A stretch of 36,665 bases of DNA from an uncultured Allomuricauda sp. (GTDB lineage Bacteria; Bacteroidota; Bacteroidia; Flavobacteriales; Flavobacteriaceae): positions 1-36,665 of the forward strand of contig CALBPG010000083.1 of the NCBI GenBank assembly GCA_937899065.1, read 5' to 3'. The stretch's first letter is position 1. Every line of letters begins with the position of its first letter. Under the pieces are notes generated by a model. The model saw only the letters and a program-made list of their open reading frames with translations, searched no databases and was not told the DNA's origin. Both the position numbers and the translations under genes were made by a program. This document shows, in pieces, positions 1 through 7,449 of the stretch.

Positions 1-1
1 A

Positions 2-103
2 TCTGCAGATACTGGTGACACGGCTACCATTATAGGCGAGCAACTAGATTACTGTAATATGTCGTACCAAGAAATCATTACGCATTTTGGCATAGCGGAA
101 TAA
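2..103 (+). CDS. C-terminal fragment of an unidentified protein (5' end outside window)
   Basis: An open frame enters from the left edge and ends at TAA 101-103, giving 33 residues that end in SYQEIITHFGIAE. It has mixed, soluble-protein-like composition and no membrane segment. I do not recognise the family from this tail. It runs in the same direction as sdhCAB, but about 280 bases and a good promoter separate them, so it is probably a separate transcription unit. It could be a chance open frame, since only the last 100 bases are visible. Confidence 0.5.
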   Translation, partial: SADTGDTATIIGEQLDYCNMSYQEIITHFGIAE

Positions 104-385
104 CAGCTTTCATTCTGTAGTGACCAGTTCCCCCATTTTTTCCCGAATCTTTTTGAAAACTTTGTTTAACTTCTCCTCTTTCCCACAAAAGCCCTACAAA
201 CCCTGGAAGTCTTGATAAAAAAGCTAATCTTCTTCATTTTGGAATCTGCAATTTTTTAGCTTTTGCATTGTAAAGTTCCACATTTTGGCTCCATACTTAT
301 ACTCGTTCTAAATAGGTGCCTTTGAAAAGTTGAAAACTTGTTAAAAACTCAATCGTGACGTAACTTTGCGTCAAATTCGACATGA
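104..385. other. Intergenic region upstream of sdhCAB
   Basis: This stretch holds no convincing gene. It is AT-rich and contains a 9-base inverted repeat with a long loop (AAAAGCTAA 219-227 and TTAGCTTTT 256-264). That might end the upstream transcript, but the loop of about 28 bases makes it a weak terminator. The right end contains the sdh promoter. Confidence 0.5.
338..368 (+). promoter_or_regulatory. Bacteroidota-type promoter of sdhCAB
   Basis: TAACTTTG at 361-368 matches the Bacteroidota -7 element TAnnTTTG exactly. A TTG at 338-340 lies 20 bases upstream, where the -33 element is expected. Transcription would start only about 10 bases before the sdhC ATG at 386, giving a very short leader with no Shine-Dalgarno sequence. 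Confidence 0.6.
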
Positions 386-1054
386 ATGAGTGGTTTGGCA
401 AAATCTTCAATTGCCCGAAAAGTAGTGATGGCACTTTCTGGTCTTTTTTTGGTTGTTTTTTTAACACAACACTTTACCATCAATATCACTTCAGTACTTG
501 ATCCCGAAACCTTTAATACTTGGTCACATTTTATGGGATACAATCCATTGGTGCAATACGTATTGCAACCAATACTTATCGGTGGGGTAATTATTCACTT
601 TATCATGGGTTTCATTTTGGAAATCCAGAATAAAAAAGCACGAAGTGTTCGCTATGCGAAATTTAACGGCGGTGCCAATGCACCCTGGGTTTCGCGAAAT
701 ATGATTTACACTGGACTTGTAGTCCTGGCATTTTTGGGATTGCATTTCTACGATTTTTGGGTACATGAAATGGCCTATAAGTATGTGGAATTCTTACCGG
801 AAAACCCAACACGATATCATGCAGAAACGGTAGAGAAATTTGCTCCATTTTGGAGAACTATCATCTACATCATTTCGTTTGGTTTGTTGAGCTTGCACCT
901 GTGGCATGGCTTTTCTTCATCCTTCCAATCCATGGGGGTGAACAATAAATACTCTTCCAGTATCAAAGCATTTACTAAAATCTTTTCGGTGGCCATTCCG
1001 CTGGGCTTTGCTTTCATTGCCATTTATCATCACCTTAACCCTATAGCACATTAA
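386..1054 (+). CDS. sdhC: Succinate dehydrogenase cytochrome b subunit (five-helix, di-heme type)
   Basis: This is the membrane anchor of respiratory complex II. It passes electrons from the iron-sulfur subunit to menaquinone. The 222 residues contain five hydrophobic segments. Histidines H29, H71, H120 and H171 fall in the helices where the Bacillus/Wolinella-type cytochrome b subunit has its two pairs of heme ligands; assigning them as ligands is by analogy. I chose the ATG at 386 because it gives the family N-terminus [12 protein letters not shown]; an ATG at 382 is in another frame. It is the first gene of sdhCAB, two bases before sdhA. No separate sdhD is present, as expected for the fused single-anchor type. 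Confidence 0.95.
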   Translation: MSGLAKSSIARKVVMALSGLFLVVFLTQHFTINITSVLDPETFNTWSHFMGYNPLVQYVLQPILIGGVIIHFIMGFILEIQNKKARSVRYAKFNGGANAPWVSRNMIYTGLVVLAFLGLHFYDFWVHEMAYKYVEFLPENPTRYHAETVEKFAPFWRTIIYIISFGLLSLHLWHGFSSSFQSMGVNNKYSSSIKAFTKIFSVAIPLGFAFIAIYHHLNPIAH

Positions 1055-1056
1055 AT

Positions 1057-3123
1057 ATGGGAACAGTTACAAAATCATCCACTTTGGTGGCCGAACCACC
1101 AAAGGCAAAAGCGAGCAAAAAGAAAACCTTGAATGCCAAGGCACCACAAGGACCGCTTGCTGATAAATGGACCAAGCACAAAAACGAAATTGACCTGGTA
1201 AATCCGGCCAACAAGCGAAACATCGATATTATAGTTGTAGGTACGGGACTCGCTGGAGGCTCTGCTGCGGCTACTTTGGCTGAGTTGGGCTACAATGTCA
1301 AAACCTTCTGCTACCAAGATTCCCCTAGAAGAGCGCACTCGATTGCTGCACAAGGCGGGGTGAATGCTGCAAAAAATTACCAAGGTGACGGAGATAGTGT
1401 CTACCGTCTTTTTTACGATACCATAAAAGGTGGGGATTATCGTTCTCGTGAAGCCAATGTATACCGTTTAGCTGAAGTATCGACCAATATTATCGACCAA
1501 TGCGTAGCGCAAGGAGTTCCTTTTGCGCGTGAATATGGTGGATTGTTGGACAACCGCTCCTTTGGAGGGGTATTGGTTTCCAGAACATTTTATGCCAAAG
1601 GGCAGACGGGTCAACAACTTTTGTTGGGCGCTTACGCAGCGATGAACCGTCAGATCCAACGGGGTAAAATCAAATCGTACACGCGTCATGAAATGCTCGA
1701 TTTGGTTTTGGTCGATGGAAAAGCAAGAGGTATCATCGCTAGAAATTTAGTTACTGGTGAAATCGAGCGTCATTCAGCGCATGCAGTGGTTTTGGCCACA
1801 GGGGGATACGGAAACTTATTTTTCTTGTCAACTTATTGCATGGGAGCCAATGTAATGGCTGCGTGGAGAGCTCACCGAAGAGGTGCCTATTTCGCAAATC
1901 CATGTTTTACGCAAATCCATCCAACGTGTATCCCGGTTTCGGGAGACCATCAATCTAAATTGACTTTGATGTCAGAATCCCTTCGAAATGATGGAAGAAT
2001 TTGGGTGCCAAAAAATATTGAGGATGCGCAAGCCATTCGTGAAGGCCGATTGAAACCTACCGAGCTCAAAGAAGCGGACAGAGATTATTATTTGGAAAGA
2101 AGGTATCCTGCTTTTGGAAACTTGGTGCCTCGAGATGTTGCTTCCCGCGCGGCGAAAGAACGTTGCGATGCCGGGTATGGTGTCAACAAGACCGGTGAAG
2201 CGGTCTACCTGGATTTCGATGCTGCTATCATGCGTTATGGTAGAGAATAGGCCTTGACATCAGGAATTAAAGATGCGGATGACAAAACCATTCGCGAATT
2301 AGGTGAAAAAATCGTTGAAGCCAAGTACGGAAACCTCTTCCAAATGTACGAGAAGATTGTTGACGAAAACCCATACAAAACTCCGATGAAAATTTATCCT
2401 GCGGTACACTATACCATGGGTGGATTATGGGTGGATTACAATTTGCAAACCACGATTCCTGGTTGTTATGCTGCTGGTGAAGCTAATTTCAGTGACCATG
2501 GTGCCAACCGTTTGGGAGCTTCGGCTTTGATGCAAGGTTTGGCAGATGGCTACTTTGTGCTGCCTTATACCATTGGAGATTATTTATCCGATTACATTAG
2601 AACCGGAGTAGTTTCAACGGATTCCCCTGAGTTTGATGATGCTGAAAAAATGGTGCGCGAGCGTATCGAAAAGTTGATGGGTGGTCGTGGGATTCATTCC
2701 GTGGATTACTACCATAAAAAACTAGGCAAAATCATGTGGAACAAATGTGGGATGTCTAGAAACGCCAAAGAGCTTAAGGAAGCGATTAAAGAAATCGCTG
2801 AACTACGTGCTGATTTCTGGGAAAACGTAAAAGTTCCTGGGGAGGCCAACTCCAAAAACCAAGAATTGGAAAAAGCGGGTCGCGTAGCGGACTTCCTGGA
2901 GTTGGGAGAGTTGTTTGCCAAAGATGCTTTGGAACGCAACGAATCCTGTGGTGGACACTTTAGAGAAGAATACCAAACTGAAGAGGGGGAAGCCCTTCGT
3001 GATGACGAAAACTTCAAATTCGTATCCGCTTGGGAATATACGGGTGAGCCTAGCAAGTCCGTTCTTCACAAAGAGGATTTGGTATACGAAAACATAGAAT
3101 TGAAAACACGTTCATATAAATAA
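1057..3123 (+). pseudogene. sdhA: Succinate dehydrogenase flavoprotein subunit, interrupted by an in-frame TAG
   Basis: SdhA oxidises succinate to fumarate using covalently bound FAD. The frame from ATG 1057 to TAA 3121-3123 would encode 688 positions but is broken at codon 398 by TAG (2248-2250). Both halves are in the same frame and highly conserved. The first half has the dinucleotide-binding GTGLAGGS (63-70), the FAD-linking histidine in RRAHS (H94) and QIHPTCIP in the active site. The second half has [11 protein letters not shown] and [20 protein letters not shown]. Flavobacterial homologues normally have Gln here (RYGREQAL), so one C-to-T change in CAG explains the stop. Truncation would remove part of the FAD site and the C-terminal domain. 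The N-terminus has an extra Ala/Lys/Pro-rich stretch of roughly 25 residues before the family's usual start. Flanking sdhC and sdhB are intact. Confidence 0.9.
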
Positions 3124-3130
3124 AATTGCT

Positions 3131-3877
3131 ATGAAATTATTTTTGAAAATATGGCGTCAGAAAGATGCAGGTTCTAAAGGGGCTATGGTGGACTACACCT
3201 TGGATGGGGTAGAAAGCGACATGTCGTTTTTGGAAATGTTGGATATTTTGAATGAAGAGTTGATTTCCAAAGGGGAAGAGCCTGTGGAATTTGACCACGA
3301 TTGCCGTGAAGGTATTTGCGGAACTTGTTCGTTGATGATCAATGGTCGCCCACATGGACCCGATTCGCGTATTACAGTATGCCAATTGCACATGCGAAGC
3401 TTTAACGATGGTGATGAAATTGTCATTGAACCCTGGAGCGCGACTGCTTTTCCGGTTATCAAAGACCTTATCGTTGATCGCAGCGCTTTTGATAGAATTC
3501 AACAGGCTGGTGGGTATATTTCCGTAAACACTTCGGGAAGACCCGTTGATGCCAACGCTATTCCTATTGAAAAAGAAATGGCCGACAAATCTTTTAACGC
3601 TGCCACCTGTATTGGTTGTGGTGCTTGCGTAGCGGCTTGTAAAAATGCTAGTGCCATGTTGTTCACCTCAGCCAAAGTATCTCAATTCGCCTTGTTGCCG
3701 CAAGGACAAGTAGAAGCTGCCGAAAGGGTAGAAAATATGGTTCGCCAAATGGATTTGGAAGGTTTTGGTAACTGTACCAATACCGGAGCCTGCGAAGTAG
3801 AATGTCCGAAAGGAATTTCCTTGGAAAATATTGCTCGTATGAACCGAGAGTACCTTACCGCTTCGGTAAAAGGATAG
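3131..3877 (+). CDS. sdhB: Succinate dehydrogenase iron-sulfur subunit
   Basis: This subunit carries electrons from FAD in SdhA to the cytochrome b anchor through three iron-sulfur clusters. The 248 residues show the full set of cysteines. C58, C63, C66 and C84 (in [11 protein letters not shown] and TVC) bind the 2Fe-2S cluster. C160, C163, C166, C170 ([11 protein letters not shown]) and C215, C221, C225 ([11 protein letters not shown]) bind the 4Fe-4S and 3Fe-4S clusters. It starts seven bases after the sdhA stop and is the last gene of the operon, followed by a strong terminator. It is the expected length, with no defect. Confidence 0.96.
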   Translation: MKLFLKIWRQKDAGSKGAMVDYTLDGVESDMSFLEMLDILNEELISKGEEPVEFDHDCREGICGTCSLMINGRPHGPDSRITVCQLHMRSFNDGDEIVIEPWSATAFPVIKDLIVDRSAFDRIQQAGGYISVNTSGRPVDANAIPIEKEMADKSFNAATCIGCGACVAACKNASAMLFTSAKVSQFALLPQGQVEAAERVENMVRQMDLEGFGNCTNTGACEVECPKGISLENIARMNREYLTASVKG

Positions 3878-3897
3878 TCAATACGATTCAAACATAT

Positions 3898-3931
3898 AAA
3901 ACCCCGAAGTTAGTGCTTCGGGGTTTTTTTT
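3898..3931 (+). terminator. Rho-independent terminator of sdhCAB
   Basis: A perfect 12-base stem (AAAACCCCGAAG 3898-3909 and CTTCGGGGTTTT 3916-3927) encloses the six-base loop TTAGTG and runs into a T-tract ending at 3931. It lies 20 bases after the sdhB stop. It may also slow transcription of the convergent AraC-type gene. Confidence 0.92.
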
Positions 3932-3989
3932 GAGGTTCATTCTGAACGTATTTCAGTTGACCTCTATTAAACCATCAACTTCATCTCTA

Positions 3990-4913
3990 CTATTGGATAG
4001 GAACACAAATATCTACAAAGAAGAGGCCTTCTGGATGTTCCCTTCCATTATTGTAATAAATCTCGTGATGATGCCCGTCGCGTTGTTCAAATCCATTTTC
4101 AGGCACCCATAATGACATACTGTTCCAAGCTTTTTCAAACTCATCCATCTTGATTTTGAAACTGCCCACGGCAAATTTTCCTTTCGGGATTTTCAAAGTA
4201 CCAATCTCACCATCGACTTCCACTGGCTCTTCAACCGTGATACAAGCGCTGGATTGCATCTTGTTTTCATCCGTAATACGAGGACTGTTGTAATAGATGG
4301 CAACCATTTTGGTTTTAGGGAATTGTAACAAACCTCTGGGACCTGACCAGTTCAAGAGCTTATCAAAGGCTATTCCAATCTCTCTGTACGGGCCAATGTG
4401 ACGTACATCCAACAGTTTAAGCTCGGGCATTTCTTTAACTTCTACTTCTGTTTTCATTTGTAACCATGTTTTTAGATTATCCATGGTGTAAAAGTATTTT
4501 TCAAAAGACACCTTACTTTCACCATTCTTGCTAAGCGTTTTACCAATCTTGCTAAACTCTGTTTTGCCCTGTTCTTGAAACTCAGAAGCACTCATTCCGA
4601 AAAAGTTCTTAAACGCCCTTGAAAACGAATGAATACTTTTAAAGCCATGGTCTTGGGCCAAATGGGTCAAGGATGAGAAAGATTCATCCAATAGCAATAC
4701 GTTGGCAATTTTCTCCAATCGTCTGCGCATGATATATTGGTTGGGGGTTTCATTGAGCAAAGCTGAAAAGATGCGATGAAAATGAAATGGTGAAAAACAG
4801 GCAATTTCCGAGAGCTTTTTTAGAGAAAGCTCTTCTTGAAGATTGGCATCAATATAAACCACTACATCATTGATGCGTTTGATATACAATAATTGTTGTG
4901 CGTTTTTGCCCAT
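3990..4913 (-). CDS. AraC-family transcriptional regulator with GyrI-like effector domain
   Basis: The protein has two parts. Residues about 5-105 form an AraC-type double helix-turn-helix, with the signatures LSLKKLSEIACFSPFHFHRI and HGFKSIHSFSRAFKNFFG. Residues about 145-307 form a GyrI-like (SbmC/Rob C-terminal) domain of the kind that binds small hydrophobic or cationic compounds; VRHIGPYREIG is its typical opening strand. Such proteins usually activate resistance or efflux genes when bound to a ligand; the ligand is unknown here. I prefer the ATG at 4913 (MGKNAQQ) over the TTG at 4928. It is convergent with sdhB and divergent from the Vsr gene, so it may control either itself or that gene. 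An inverted repeat TTTGCT-N6-AGCAAA (4943-4960) upstream is a possible operator. Confidence 0.85.
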   Translation of the reverse strand: MGKNAQQLLYIKRINDVVVYIDANLQEELSLKKLSEIACFSPFHFHRIFSALLNETPNQYIMRRRLEKIANVLLLDESFSSLTHLAQDHGFKSIHSFSRAFKNFFGMSASEFQEQGKTEFSKIGKTLSKNGESKVSFEKYFYTMDNLKTWLQMKTEVEVKEMPELKLLDVRHIGPYREIGIAFDKLLNWSGPRGLLQFPKTKMVAIYYNSPRITDENKMQSSACITVEEPVEVDGEIGTLKIPKGKFAVGSFKIKMDEFEKAWNSMSLWVPENGFEQRDGHHHEIYYNNGREHPEGLFFVDICVPIQ

Positions 4914-4942
4914 ACCCTTGAAAACCAATCCAAGTTAAAAGC

Positions 4943-4960
4943 TTTGCTGGTTATAGCAAA
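4943..4960. promoter_or_regulatory. Possible operator between the AraC-type and Vsr genes
   Basis: TTTGCT (4943-4948) and AGCAAA (4955-4960) form a 6-base inverted repeat around a 6-base spacer, between two divergent genes and 30 bases upstream of the regulator's ATG. Assigning it as an operator is inference from position and symmetry only. Confidence 0.3.
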
Positions 4961-5028
4961 CCATAGGATTAAATAGCGCAAGAATGGTTAAACCTTTTAA
5001 ACCGAGAAGAGGTTTTGTATTTTTAAAT

Positions 5029-5508
5029 ATGGCCAAATCCTATGACGAAAACCCCATAAAAGTACCTCGATTCAGCGAGGCTTTGGGTTTTTACACTACT
5101 CCACAGCGGTCGAAGCAAATGAGCAAGATTCGGAGCAAAAATACCAAGCCAGAGCTTTTGTTTCGCAAAGCCCTCTGGTCGGAAGGTTTTCGTTATCGTG
5201 TCGACTACAAAAAACTCATGGGAAGACCTGATATCGTTTTGAAAAAGTACAAGACGGTGATTTTTATTGATGGGGAATTTTGGCACGGTCACCATTGGGA
5301 CGTGCGAAAAGACAACATAAAGACCAATCGTGAATTTTGGATTCCCAAGATTGAACGAAATATGCAACGCGATAGAGAGGTAAACCAAGCTTTATGCGAA
5401 CTAGGATATACGGTATTTCGTTTTTGGGAAAAAGAAGTAAAGAAAGATTTGGAAGGCTGTCTCGCGAAAGTAGTTCAACATCTAAATAGTATCAATATTG
5501 CTTCTTGA
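5029..5508 (+). CDS. vsr: Very-short-patch-repair-type DNA endonuclease (Vsr family), zinc-site variant
   Basis: Vsr enzymes nick DNA 5' of the T in T:G mismatches left by deamination of 5-methylcytosine. The family core is present: MSKIRSKNTKPE (E42), GRPDIV with the catalytic aspartate D68, FWHGHH, and the FW/N-R-D segment after it. The DNA-intercalating F84 and W85 and the general-base position H86 are kept. The E. coli zinc ligands C66 and C73 correspond to E83 and W90, so the structural zinc is probably missing. I chose ATG 5029 (159 residues); the frame is open to ATG 4984 (174 residues). No cytosine methyltransferase is in the window. The 3' end overlaps the convergent repressor gene by 17 bases. 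Confidence 0.85.
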   Translation: MAKSYDENPIKVPRFSEALGFYTTPQRSKQMSKIRSKNTKPELLFRKALWSEGFRYRVDYKKLMGRPDIVLKKYKTVIFIDGEFWHGHHWDVRKDNIKTNREFWIPKIERNMQRDREVNQALCELGYTVFRFWEKEVKKDLEGCLAKVVQHLNSINIAS

Positions 5509-6196
5509 CAACTCGATATAAGGCAACAACTTCGGAAATAGGAATTTCAAAATCTTGGTACTCCGGAGAGTTATTTAGGTTTTTACAACGCAACATGCCA
5601 TTAATGGCATCTACCTCATCCAACTGACGACAAATTATTCGATTGCCATAGACTAAAACCATTGGGTTTCCAATATACGTTTCAGACTTCTTCAAAAAGG
5701 TTTTTATCGCCACTTCAGTGCCAAGCACAAGCGACTTATTCGGAATGGCATCAATAGTGCCGTTCATCATTGCGTCTCCTGAAACCTCAAACGCTACATG
5801 ATGGCCTTCTCCTAAAGCCTCCAAAACGAATCCTGCATGGGTCATTTCCTTTATGGTACTTGTGCCAAGCGCCTGAATGAAAACCCCTTGTTCTTCTAAA
5901 AGTATGATGGGAGCCATCAACAAGGTTTTGCCATAGCCCATAACATAACATGGATTTCCCATGTGTGCGAAAGGTTTTCGGTTTCCATATTTTGGGTCCG
6001 TCTCATTGGCCTCGTTCATGTACATTTCCGTAATCGACATTCCAAAAACTTCAGCCATTTTGGTTAAGTTCTTCATTGGAATATTTGCATTGCGGCGCTC
6101 GTAAAGCTGTATGGTTCTCAGGCTGACCCCAATCTCAACCGCCAAGTCGGTTTGTGTCATGTTATTTTTTCGCCTGAATTGCTTTATACTAAGCAT
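5492..6196 (-). CDS. XRE-type repressor with an S24 (LexA/CI-like) C-terminal fold lacking catalytic residues
   Basis: Residues about 6-58 are an XRE helix-turn-helix (MTQTDLAVEIGVSLRTIQLY). Residues about 85-234 resemble the S24 self-cleaving domain of LexA and CI-type repressors. In that fold the nucleophile is the Ser before Met in GDSM; here the sequence is VSGDAMMNG, so the position is Ala142. The region where the catalytic Lys should be reads ICRQL without a lysine. The domain probably dimerises or senses a ligand but should not self-cleave. It is divergent from a small HTH gene at 6338, with a near-perfect palindrome between them. That arrangement resembles a CI/Cro pair. Confidence 0.8.
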   Translation of the reverse strand: MLSIKQFRRKNNMTQTDLAVEIGVSLRTIQLYERRNANIPMKNLTKMAEVFGMSITEMYMNEANETDPKYGNRKPFAHMGNPCYVMGYGKTLLMAPIILLEEQGVFIQALGTSTIKEMTHAGFVLEALGEGHHVAFEVSGDAMMNGTIDAIPNKSLVLGTEVAIKTFLKKSETYIGNPMVLVYGNRIICRQLDEVDAINGMLRCKNLNNSPEYQDFEIPISEVVALYRVVKKQY

Positions 6197-6261
6197 AGAA
6201 TTATTATATTGTGTAGTATTTTTACGTAATATCGTATTTGTGTATCCTTACAATTTATATC

Positions 6262-6276
6262 TGTAATTGAATTACA
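6262..6276. promoter_or_regulatory. Palindromic operator candidate in the repressor/small-HTH divergent region
   Basis: TGTAATTGAATTACA is a perfect 7-base inverted repeat around one central base, midway between two divergent regulator genes. A second, outer inverted pair, TAGAATTA (6196-6203) and TAATTCTA (6307-6314), flanks the region. TACG-N6-CGTA also occurs near 6223. Operator function is inferred from symmetry and position. Confidence 0.5.
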
Positions 6277-6337
6277 AGCAAATATATGTAAAATACCAAA
6301 CGTTATTAATTCTATGTTTCATCATTAAACCCAAATC

Positions 6338-6658
6338 ATGAAGAAAACGCCTGAAACAGCAACCATTATGCGCTCCGAAAGTCTTTTTAATCTTGAAGAC
6401 TACGGCAAACCCTTAAATGAAAGACTTTCATTGATTTTAAGACGAAATGCATCCAAAAACGACTTTGCGAATGTGGCCATCCGCAGTGAAATTAGTTTTT
6501 CCACCATTCGCGATGTGGTCTATAGAACCAACAGCTTAACCAAAAGTAATGCGCGTGCCATTTCTTTACTCATACATGCGGCTTTTGAAAATGCTTTGGC
6601 CAAAAAGCTTCAGGCCGAGGGTGACATTTTACTGTTGGATGATATGCTAAAGCTCTAA
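6338..6658 (+). CDS. Small putative helix-turn-helix protein (unrecognised family)
   Basis: This 106-residue protein has no family I recognise. Residues about 42-76 (ANVAIRSEISFSTIRDVVYR, then a basic stretch) have the spacing of a Cro/LacI-type helix-turn-helix, and the C-terminus (78-106) is predicted helical and acidic. It is divergent from the S24-fold repressor, with an operator-like palindrome between them. TATGTTTC at 6313-6320 matches seven of eight positions of the Bacteroidota -7 element and sits 17 bases before the ATG. Its 3' end overlaps the convergent acetyltransferase gene by 12 bases. A Cro-like role is inference from context. Confidence 0.65.
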   Translation: MKKTPETATIMRSESLFNLEDYGKPLNERLSLILRRNASKNDFANVAIRSEISFSTIRDVVYRTNSLTKSNARAISLLIHAAFENALAKKLQAEGDILLLDDMLKL

Positions 6659-7159
6659 GCGATAGAGCCAGTCCGTCTGCTTGTCATTTCCTATCCAATA
6701 GGGATGCGAACCAAACTTTTTAAAGCCTAATCGCTCGTAAAATCGGATAGCATTGGTATTGCGCTGCCAAACTCCAAGCCATATTGAGGTCATTTTAGCG
6801 GTTTGGGCAATATCTATGGCTTGTAGTACCATCCATTTGCCGATACCTTGGCCTTGGAATGTGCCATCTACATAAATGCGTTCCAATTCCAATGCGGTGT
6901 CATCTCTTAAATCTGTTTGAGCTGGTCCTCTGTTTAGTTTGAAGTACCCAACCAAATGTTCACGGTTAAAGACAAAGTAGAACAGGCAATCTGGATTGGA
7001 CAGTTGCGCTTCCATCCCTGATAAGGTAAATACGGTTTCAAGGTAATCTGCAAAATCTTCAGGGTTGTTGTCCTTTTCAAAGGCTTCAACAAAGGTGCGC
7101 CTGGCCAATTGCAGTAATTGGGGTGCATCAGAAAGCGTACATTTTTTTAGAACAGGCAT
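6647..7159 (-). CDS. GNAT-family N-acetyltransferase
   Basis: The enzyme belongs to the GNAT superfamily, which transfers acetyl from acetyl-CoA to an amine. The acetyl-CoA pyrophosphate-binding loop is visible as QGQGIGKWMV (about residues 111-120), preceded by the strand LERIYVDGTF and followed by NTNAIRFYERLGF, which closes the fold. The overall pattern resembles PaiA-like polyamine acetyltransferases, but the substrate cannot be told from sequence. I prefer ATG 7159 (MPVLKKCT, 170 residues) over TTG 7165. A terminator for the upstream peptide gene lies directly before this start, so it should have its own promoter or depend on readthrough. Confidence 0.88.
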   Translation of the reverse strand: MPVLKKCTLSDAPQLLQLARRTFVEAFEKDNNPEDFADYLETVFTLSGMEAQLSNPDCLFYFVFNREHLVGYFKLNRGPAQTDLRDDTALELERIYVDGTFQGQGIGKWMVLQAIDIAQTAKMTSIWLGVWQRNTNAIRFYERLGFKKFGSHPYWIGNDKQTDWLYRLEL

Positions 7160-7163
7160 AAAC

Positions 7164-7184
7164 AAAAAAAGAGCCCATTGGCTC
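7164..7184 (-). terminator. Rho-independent terminator after the 35-residue peptide gene
   Basis: On the minus strand the stem GAGCC-N4-GGCTC (7184-7171) is followed by seven T (7170-7164). It lies 30 bases after the stop of the small gene at 7214-7321 and overlaps the first codons of the acetyltransferase region. Confidence 0.75.
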
Positions 7185-7213
7185 TACTACATTAAGTTGA
7201 ACTCTCAGGAAGT

Positions 7214-7321
7214 TTATAACATAAACAGCTTCATAATCAAAAGCATAAATCCTGTAAAAAAATCGTATCGGTAGACCTGAATGTTGTCTTCTGCGGTAGC
7301 TCGGTTTAGTTTAAATGCCAT
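7214..7321 (-). CDS. Small membrane peptide gene, 35 residues (unrecognised)
   Basis: The minus-strand frame from ATG 7321-7319 to TAA 7216-7214 encodes 35 residues. The first 20 are polar and charged (MAFKLNRATAEDNIQVYRYD). The last 15 are almost entirely hydrophobic (FFTGFMLLIMKLFML), like a membrane anchor or amphipathic helix. A -7 element lies about 45 bases upstream, and a hairpin with seven T lies 30 bases downstream, so the peptide gene looks like a self-contained transcription unit between scoB and the acetyltransferase. I do not recognise a family. Confidence 0.5.
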   Translation of the reverse strand: MAFKLNRATAEDNIQVYRYDFFTGFMLLIMKLFML

Positions 7322-7365
7322 GGTAGTTAATTGGATTAACAAGATTTGGAAAAAATTCCTAAAAT

Positions 7366-7373
7366 CAAAATTA
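7366..7373 (-). promoter_or_regulatory. Candidate -7 promoter element for the small peptide gene
   Basis: On the minus strand 7373-7366 reads TAATTTTG, an exact match to TAnnTTTG, 44 bases before the ATG of the 35-residue gene. No clear -33 TTG is seen at the expected distance. Confidence 0.4.
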
Positions 7374-7449
7374 TTCCACGGCTTTGTTTCTGAAAAAACT
7401 TTGTTGCGAAGGTTTTGTTTCGTGTTGTGAAGTTTGTTAAGACGAAGGT

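Noticed and set aside
2254-3123. A separate gene starting at TTG 2254
   Set aside because: It is in the same frame as the upstream half of sdhA and begins mid-domain, so it is the second half of one interrupted gene.
5029-7165. Prophage remnant
   Set aside because: Apart from the regulator pair there are no integrase, structural or lysis genes and no attachment-site repeats visible.
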